Source: an uncultured Acidobacteriia bacterium
GTDB lineage: Bacteria > Acidobacteriota > Terriglobia > Bryobacterales > Bryobacteraceae
Direction of reading: 5' to 3'
Length of the DNA stretch: 64,000 bases
Assembly (NCBI GenBank): GCA_903851195.1
Contig: CAINNJ010000001.1
Coordinates: forward strand, 62,001 to 126,000
The position numbers and the translations under genes are program-made. The notes beneath the pieces are model-generated. The model worked only from the letters and a program-made list of their open reading frames with translations, searched no databases and was not told the origin of the DNA. How positions within the stretch are numbered: position 1 is the stretch's first letter; the number at the start of each line of letters is the position of its first letter. Positions 59,701 through 64,000 of this stretch are shown piece after piece.

Positions 59701-62573
59701 TCGCCGTCTCGCTCGACCTGATGTCGGTGGATTCTCTTCGACAATCCGCCAACACCGTTGCCCAACTGATCGCCGCCGGAGTTCTGAACCCCGAACTCGC
59801 CAAAATCTTCGATCGATTTGAACCCATGCAAGAAGCCCCGCGAGGCAAGCGCCTCACCTTTGCCGCCCACGCGCAGCCTGTCGTCGTTCCGGAGCCGGTC
59901 GTTCCGGAACCGCTGGTTCCTGCGCCGGTCACGACGACCATAATCGTCGCGGCCCCCGCCGCGCCTCAAGCTACACCCCAGGCTGCCCCCGCGCAGACTG
60001 CCCGGCTCAGCCTCTTCCAGGAACACGCCGCGGCTCTCACGCGCGCGCACCAGCAATTCATCGGACAGACAGGAGCCGAAGTCCACGCGGACTTCCTCGC
60101 CCGATCCCGGCGCGCTTACCTGGCCGCCGTGCCCTCAGCCGCAACACTGCCGGTGTTCGCACCCCCTGCCGTCCACGTTGTGGCAGCCGCCCCGCAGATC
60201 GCGGCACCGGCTCCCGCGCCTGCACCGACCGCTCCGGTGACCGCTCCGCCCTCGCCCGCCGAATCCGTCTGGCTCACCCGCGAAGATCTCGAAAACATCG
60301 CCTCCGGTCCCATCTCCGCCCTCTTCGGCCCGGAATTCGCGCCCATCGACAGCAACCGCCGCCTGGTCCGCATGCCCATGCCGCCCCTGCTCCTGGCGGA
60401 TCGCGTCATGTCGATCCAGGCCAAAGCCCGCAGCATGGGCGTCGGTTCCATCCACACCGAAACCGACATCACCCGCGACTCCTGGTACCTCTTCCGCGAC
60501 CGCATTCCCGCCGGCATCCTCGTCGAATCCGGGCAGGCCGACCTCCTCCTCATCTCCTGGCTCGGCGTCGATTTCGAGATGAAGGGCGAGCGCGTCTACC
60601 GCCTGCTCGGCTGCGAACTCACCTTCCACGGCGGCGCCCCTCGTGCCGGCGACAAACTGCACCACGAAATCCATATCGATCGCCACGCCAAACAGGGCCC
60701 CGTCCGCCTCTTCTTCTTCCATTCCACGACCACCGTGAACGGAACCCCGCGCCTCACCGTGCAAAACGGCCAGGCCGGCTTCTTTACCGATGAAGAACTC
60801 GCCGGCTCCAACGGCGTTCTCTGGGATCCCCAAACCACCCCCGGCACTCCCGGCATTGCCGCCCCGAAGCCGAAAGTGGCGAACATCCCTGCCAGCTACA
60901 ACATCGAACAACTGCGCGCCGCCGCCATGGGCGGAGCCTGGCAGTGCTTCGGCAAAGGCTTCGAATTCGCCGGGCCCCACCAGCGCGGCCCCGGCTTCTG
61001 CAAGCCCGAACACCTCCTGTTCGACCGCGTCACCCATCTCGACCTCGCCGGCGGCCCCTGGAAACGCGGCTATCTCAAAGCCGAACTCCCCATCGACCCC
61101 GGCTACTGGTTCTTCGCGCCCCACTTTAAAGACGACCCCTGCATGCCCGGCACCCTCATGATCGATGGCTGCCTGCAGGCGATGGCGTTCTACATGCAAG
61201 CGCTCGGGCAAACTATCAAGAAAGACGGCTGGCGCTTCGAAGTCGTCCAGGACACGAAGTATCTGCTCCGCTGCCGCGGACAGGTTATCCCGTCCTCGAA
61301 ACTCCTCGAATACGAACTCTTCGTCGATGAATTCGTTGAAGGCCACGAGCCTGTCCTCTGGGCCGACGTTCTCTGCACCGTCGACGGCCTCAAAGCGTTC
61401 CACTGCCAGCGCCTCGGCCTGAAACTGGTCTACGGCTTCCCGCACGACGACGACCCGAACTTCATGGTGCTGCCGCCCGATCCGAATCCGGTGGCCCTGA
61501 TGAACGGCATCCCGCAGGATTACAACGCCCTGCTGCACTGCGCCGTGGGACCGCCCAGCCTCGCCATGGGCGCGCCCTTCGCGCGTTTCGACCAGGGCAA
61601 GCGCCTGCCCCGCCTGCCTTCCCCGCCCTACCATCTGGTCACACGCGTCACCAGCGTCGACGGCGATTTCGGCGTCGAACGCCCCGGCACCTCTTTCACC
61701 TCCGAACTCGACCTCACCGGCTCGGAATGGTACCTGAACGAAAACGGCACCCCCGTTCTCCCGTTCGGCGTTCTCATCGAATCGGTCCTGCAGCCCTGCG
61801 GCTGGCTCGGCTCCTACTGCGGCACCGCGCTGCGCTCGGAAGCCGAGGTCTTCTTCCGCAATCTGGACGGCACCGCGACCATCCACGGTCCCATCCCCGC
61901 CACCCGCTGCACGCTGAAAACCCGCTCCACCATGACCAAGGTCTCCACCTCGGGCGGCATGACGATTCAGTTCTTCGAAGTCCACACCACGCTAAACGGC
62001 CAGCCCCTGCTCGACGCCGTCACCAGCTTCGGCTACTTCCGCGCCGAACATCTGGTGCGCCAGGTCGGTCTGCCCGCGAACGAACAGGAACTCGCGATCC
62101 ACAACGCGCCCTCGGCCTTCCAGCTCGATCTGCGGGCCGATGCGCAGCGTCTTCTTCCCCGCGGCGATCTGCTCATGATCGACCGCATCACCGGGCTCTG
62201 GGACAAACGCATCCGCGCCGAAAAGACCGTAACCCCGACCGACTGGTTCTTCCGCGCGCACTTCTATCAGGACCCCGTGCAGCCCGGCTCCCTCGGCCTC
62301 GAAGCGATCATGCAGACGCTGCAGTATTACGCGGTCCACCACAATCTCGATCAGGGCCTGACCACTCCGCACTTCGAGTACGTCGAGGAGATCGACTTCA
62401 AATACCGCGGCATGGTCTTCCCGACCACCAAACGCATGGAAACCGAAGTCGAGATCAAAGAAGTGGTGCGCGATGCCAACGGCGTGACCGTCCGCGGCGA
62501 GGCGTCCCTCTGGGCGGACGGCCTGCGGATCTACAAGATGGACCGCGTCGCCCTGCGCCTCGCGGGAGCTTAA
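56739..62573 (+). CDS. PfaC-like PUFA synthase subunit (KS-CLF-AT-DH-DH)
   Basis: A 1944-residue synthase starting in an ATGA overlap with the previous stop. KS about 1-420 with Cys165 (GACASS), His300 (ECHATGT) and His336 (NIGHPITAAG). A KS-like chain-length-factor region spans about 425-690; the active Cys is lost (SFAVMSEEISG). An AT-like domain about 715-1010 has GISSGE (Ser799), with Ile in place of the His of GHSxG. A linker carries a helical segment (LFQEHAAALTRAHQQFIGQ) like that in the PfaA-like protein. Two double-hotdog FabA-like dehydratases follow; His1462 (HFKDDPCMPG) and His1841 (HFYQDPVQPG) are the catalytic candidates. The order matches the myxobacterial third subunit, but without a C-terminal acyltransferase (AGPAT) domain. 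Confidence 0.92.
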   Translation: MNAFEPIAILGRGCLFPGATNPAEFWELIASGGNAIRGCPPGRWRIPVESVLGKGPEKSLTDQGGYVTGYTDDGSRLDQLNQWLLYCAKQALHEAGIDRVPARTGAIAGVLGLPSESLAEYAENVWLKKPNRIAPVNRFMDGFAVHRLAQTLHLDLGAFALDGACASSIYAIKLACDALHDRRADLMLAGAVNRSDDLYLHIGFSTLKAVSPTGQSRPFHNQADGLLPAEGAGFVVLKRLSDALAAGDRVLAVIRGIGISNDGRTAGLLTPSESGQERAIRAAYEVSGLEPRDISLIECHATGTPIGDASEIRSTGRVFEGLHNVAIGSVKSNIGHPITAAGMAGLFKIIGAMHAGIRPATLHVNDATLNPALATSPFRVLQKNEAWASDGPRRAALSAFGFGGNNGHLIVEEPGLTPPAPAGKPARVKIAIVSAGLVSGQPEISLELQSLGFPPADLEQSLPQQLLGMQAAAEAIAKVRTLPGARTGVYAGMGVDAEVARYGLRWRTGLPVCPALTPAAVTGRLANVVANRISSRFDLRGPSFAVMSEEISGMVALRLAARALEAGEIDAALAGAVDLSREPVQETALRAVGNSEPTGDAAVFFVVKRLDDAVAAGETVLAVLEEDPGGPAADFTPRFGHAHAAVGLLQFAHQVLTRNPSTVRIEALGGVEASSSFSLYPDPPRIHLEDRAAVVLTGSERRVTKMREKPLAGDIAFVFAGAAAAYPGMGETFFRAFPDRVQEVTTRMPRVAASAAWIADGRTPNAYETLWASSFLSQVHARFTLGVLGLQPAAAIGISSGETNAIAAFGAWNDLNTFHAEFEAADLFGQMAASRWQTWRLAVPEAELAEILRANPALRLTAIHSSGEYVVAGIAENLPKARAQRIHYDLVVHCPEFAPWQETWRKLHSRLTTPPAGIRFYSHAAAKAYKLSKKSIADALTRQALDTLNFPAVIEKAWKDGVRVFIEHGPQGGCTASIRRILGDREHLAVSLDLMSVDSLRQSANTVAQLIAAGVLNPELAKIFDRFEPMQEAPRGKRLTFAAHAQPVVVPEPVVPEPLVPAPVTTTIIVAAPAAPQATPQAAPAQTARLSLFQEHAAALTRAHQQFIGQTGAEVHADFLARSRRAYLAAVPSAATLPVFAPPAVHVVAAAPQIAAPAPAPAPTAPVTAPPSPAESVWLTREDLENIASGPISALFGPEFAPIDSNRRLVRMPMPPLLLADRVMSIQAKARSMGVGSIHTETDITRDSWYLFRDRIPAGILVESGQADLLLISWLGVDFEMKGERVYRLLGCELTFHGGAPRAGDKLHHEIHIDRHAKQGPVRLFFFHSTTTVNGTPRLTVQNGQAGFFTDEELAGSNGVLWDPQTTPGTPGIAAPKPKVANIPASYNIEQLRAAAMGGAWQCFGKGFEFAGPHQRGPGFCKPEHLLFDRVTHLDLAGGPWKRGYLKAELPIDPGYWFFAPHFKDDPCMPGTLMIDGCLQAMAFYMQALGQTIKKDGWRFEVVQDTKYLLRCRGQVIPSSKLLEYELFVDEFVEGHEPVLWADVLCTVDGLKAFHCQRLGLKLVYGFPHDDDPNFMVLPPDPNPVALMNGIPQDYNALLHCAVGPPSLAMGAPFARFDQGKRLPRLPSPPYHLVTRVTSVDGDFGVERPGTSFTSELDLTGSEWYLNENGTPVLPFGVLIESVLQPCGWLGSYCGTALRSEAEVFFRNLDGTATIHGPIPATRCTLKTRSTMTKVSTSGGMTIQFFEVHTTLNGQPLLDAVTSFGYFRAEHLVRQVGLPANEQELAIHNAPSAFQLDLRADAQRLLPRGDLLMIDRITGLWDKRIRAEKTVTPTDWFFRAHFYQDPVQPGSLGLEAIMQTLQYYAVHHNLDQGLTTPHFEYVEEIDFKYRGMVFPTTKRMETEVEIKEVVRDANGVTVRGEASLWADGLRIYKMDRVALRLAGA

Positions 62574-62576
62574 CCC

Positions 62577-64000
62577 GTGCCGGATTTTTCCGCGGCCTCC
62601 CGGCGATTCTTCGCCGGTGAGCCGAATCCCGACCTCGAACTCTACTACCGGTATCTGCCCGCCGGGCCAGGCCGCCACACCGCCAGGCCCTGGCTCAACG
62701 CACCCCCGGCCGATCGCCACACCAGTTCGACCTTTCCCTACCGCGCGCTCCAGCTCTATCCGTTCGCGGGCGAAAGCGCGGCGGAGATCCTCCATCAACT
62801 CGCCACGCCCCAAAACGCCCTCGCCGAGTACTCCAAACGCGCCGGCGCGCCTCTCGCCGCCGCAATCCTCGCCCGTTCCCCGGAAGACCTGCAGCGGGAA
62901 ACCGAACTCGCCCGCACCGGCATTCCGCGCGCCGTCGAAACCGGGATCGAATGGAAGACGCCGGGCGGCAGCAGTTTCGTGCCGAAGCCTCTGGGCGCGG
63001 ATGGCGTCGCCTTCGTCTACCCCGGCATCGCGAGCCCTTACCCGGGCCTCGGCGCCGATCTCTTCACGCTCTCCCCGCCCCTGCTCGACCGCTTTGAAAC
63101 GCTTGCCCGCGGCGACGCCGCCCACTACCTGCACGTCGACGAAATGTATCCGGAAACGCCGGTGGACGAAACGCCCTTCTATCGCGACGTCGTGATGCTG
63201 GGCCAGTGCGCCATCAGCACCTCCCTGGTCTTCACCTGGCTGCTGCGCGAACTCTTCGGCATCGAACCAAAGGCCGCCTGCGGCTACAGTTTCGGCGAAG
63301 CCATCATGCTCACCTGCCTGGGCGTCTGGCCGGACCCCACCGAACTCGCCGGCAACCTCGACCGCATCCCCACCTACCGCACGCGCCTCCAGGGACCGAT
63401 GGATTCCATCCGCGAACAATGGAACCTGCCCGCCGGAGCCCCCGTGGAGTGGGATTCCTGGACCGTCCGCACCACCGCCGCCGCGGCCTTCGCCGCCATT
63501 CGCCCGGAAAAGAACGTGTTCCTCTGCAACATCAACACGCTCGGGGAAGTCGTCATCGCCGGCGAGCGGGAAGGCTGCCACCGGGCGCTCGAACGCATCG
63601 GCGCCTCGGTAGCCAGCCCGGTGCCCATCCCCGTCACCATGCACTGCGAAGCGACGCGCGGCGAGTACCAGAACCTGGTGGACATCCACACGCTGACCAC
63701 CGCCCGGGTGCCGGGCATCGACTTCTTCTCTTCCGCCACCTGCCGCCCCATCGACTTCGCCGCCGAATCGCCAGCCCACACCACGGCCGAAGCCTACTGC
63801 CGCGTGGTCGATTTTCCCCGCCTGATCCGCAACGTCTACGCGAGCGGTCCGAAAGTCTTCATCGAAGCCGGCGGCCGCCGCAACTGCTGCACCTGGATCG
63901 AAAAAATCCTGCGCGACCGGCCCCACGCGGCAATCCCTTGCGACCTGAAGGGCCAGGGCAGCGACACCGCGATGCTCCGCGCCCTGGCGCGCCTCGTTTC
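62577..64000 (+). CDS. PfaB-like acyltransferase protein, 3' partial
   Basis: Starts at GTG 62577, three bases after the previous stop, and is open to the end of the window (about 474 codons). The sequence is PfaB-like: GVAFVYPGIASPYPGLGADL, then KAACGYSFGEAIMLTCLGVW, with Ser238 as nucleophile in GYSFGE, and FLCNINTLGEVVIAGEREGC followed by PVPIPVTMHCEATRGEYQNL, where His is the likely second catalytic residue. The first about 140 residues are an unassigned lead-in. PfaB acyltransferases load or offload acyl chains and influence product identity in EPA/DHA synthases. Because the stop lies beyond the window the gene is invisible to stop-to-stop ORF calls. It is co-directional with the pfaD-A-C genes. 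Confidence 0.88.
   Translation, partial: MPDFSAASRRFFAGEPNPDLELYYRYLPAGPGRHTARPWLNAPPADRHTSSTFPYRALQLYPFAGESAAEILHQLATPQNALAEYSKRAGAPLAAAILARSPEDLQRETELARTGIPRAVETGIEWKTPGGSSFVPKPLGADGVAFVYPGIASPYPGLGADLFTLSPPLLDRFETLARGDAAHYLHVDEMYPETPVDETPFYRDVVMLGQCAISTSLVFTWLLRELFGIEPKAACGYSFGEAIMLTCLGVWPDPTELAGNLDRIPTYRTRLQGPMDSIREQWNLPAGAPVEWDSWTVRTTAAAAFAAIRPEKNVFLCNINTLGEVVIAGEREGCHRALERIGASVASPVPIPVTMHCEATRGEYQNLVDIHTLTTARVPGIDFFSSATCRPIDFAAESPAHTTAEAYCRVVDFPRLIRNVYASGPKVFIEAGGRRNCCTWIEKILRDRPHAAIPCDLKGQGSDTAMLRALARLV

Overview
The window is high-GC bacterial chromosome, most likely from a soil Acidobacteriota of the Bryobacterales/Solibacter type. This is inferred from the mix of gene families, not from a marker gene: Oar-like TonB receptors with carboxypeptidase-regulatory domains, CRTAC1/ASPIC-UnbV proteins beside TPR proteins, SBBP-repeat proteins, PEP-CTERM proteins, a heptaheme cytochrome fused to TPRs, and a myxobacterium-like polyunsaturated fatty acid (PUFA) synthase locus. 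No rRNA, tRNA or CRISPR array was found.

Layout. 1-7.9 kb: the 3' part of glgC, then a tightly overlapping set of secreted TPR and FG-GAP/ASPIC-UnbV proteins. 8-21 kb: two large paralogous secreted SBBP proteins in opposite orientation (7968-10667 on +, 18309-21056 on -) flank a lasso-peptide biosynthetic cluster and a PEP-CTERM protein. The cluster has a divergent precursor gene, an HprK-like peptide kinase, a sulfotransferase, a PqqD-like leader-binding protein (B1), an asparagine-synthetase-like cyclase (C), an ATP-grasp protein and a transglutaminase-like leader peptidase (B2). 21-29.4 kb: an accessory stretch with a GNAT/N-acyl-amino-acid-synthase-like protein, an IS1595-type transposase N-terminal half, a second PEP-CTERM protein, a membrane-associated methyltransferase, and a minus-strand operon of FAD oxidase, desaturase and CrtX-like glycosyltransferase. 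29.9-43.6 kb: aldo/keto reductase, TonB-type receptor, GH36 alpha-galactosidase, a small sulfotransferase-like protein, proline dehydrogenase, heptaheme-TPR cytochrome, an operon of desaturase, intramembrane-type histidine kinase and response regulator, and a metallophosphoesterase. 43.6-48.9 kb: a second Oar-like receptor with a Gly/Met-rich insert and a lone flagellin with a sigma-28-like promoter. 49.1-64 kb: a PUFA-type lipid/polyketide synthase operon (PfaD-like enoyl reductase; KS-AT-4xACP-KR; KS-CLF-AT-DH-DH; PfaB-like acyltransferase running off the window).

The two most interesting systems are the lasso cluster and the PUFA-synthase operon. In the lasso cluster, the 51-residue precursor ends in Gly-Gly-Ser, which suits kinase tailoring of the C-terminal Ser; a sulfotransferase and an ATP-grasp enzyme sit inside the same overlapping operon, and no exporter gene is present. 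The PUFA operon matches the terrestrial (myxobacterial) gene order but has a separate PfaB-like gene and lacks the acylglycerophosphate acyltransferase domain at the end of the third protein. The last gene (62577-64000) has no stop codon inside the window and is easily missed by ORF callers.
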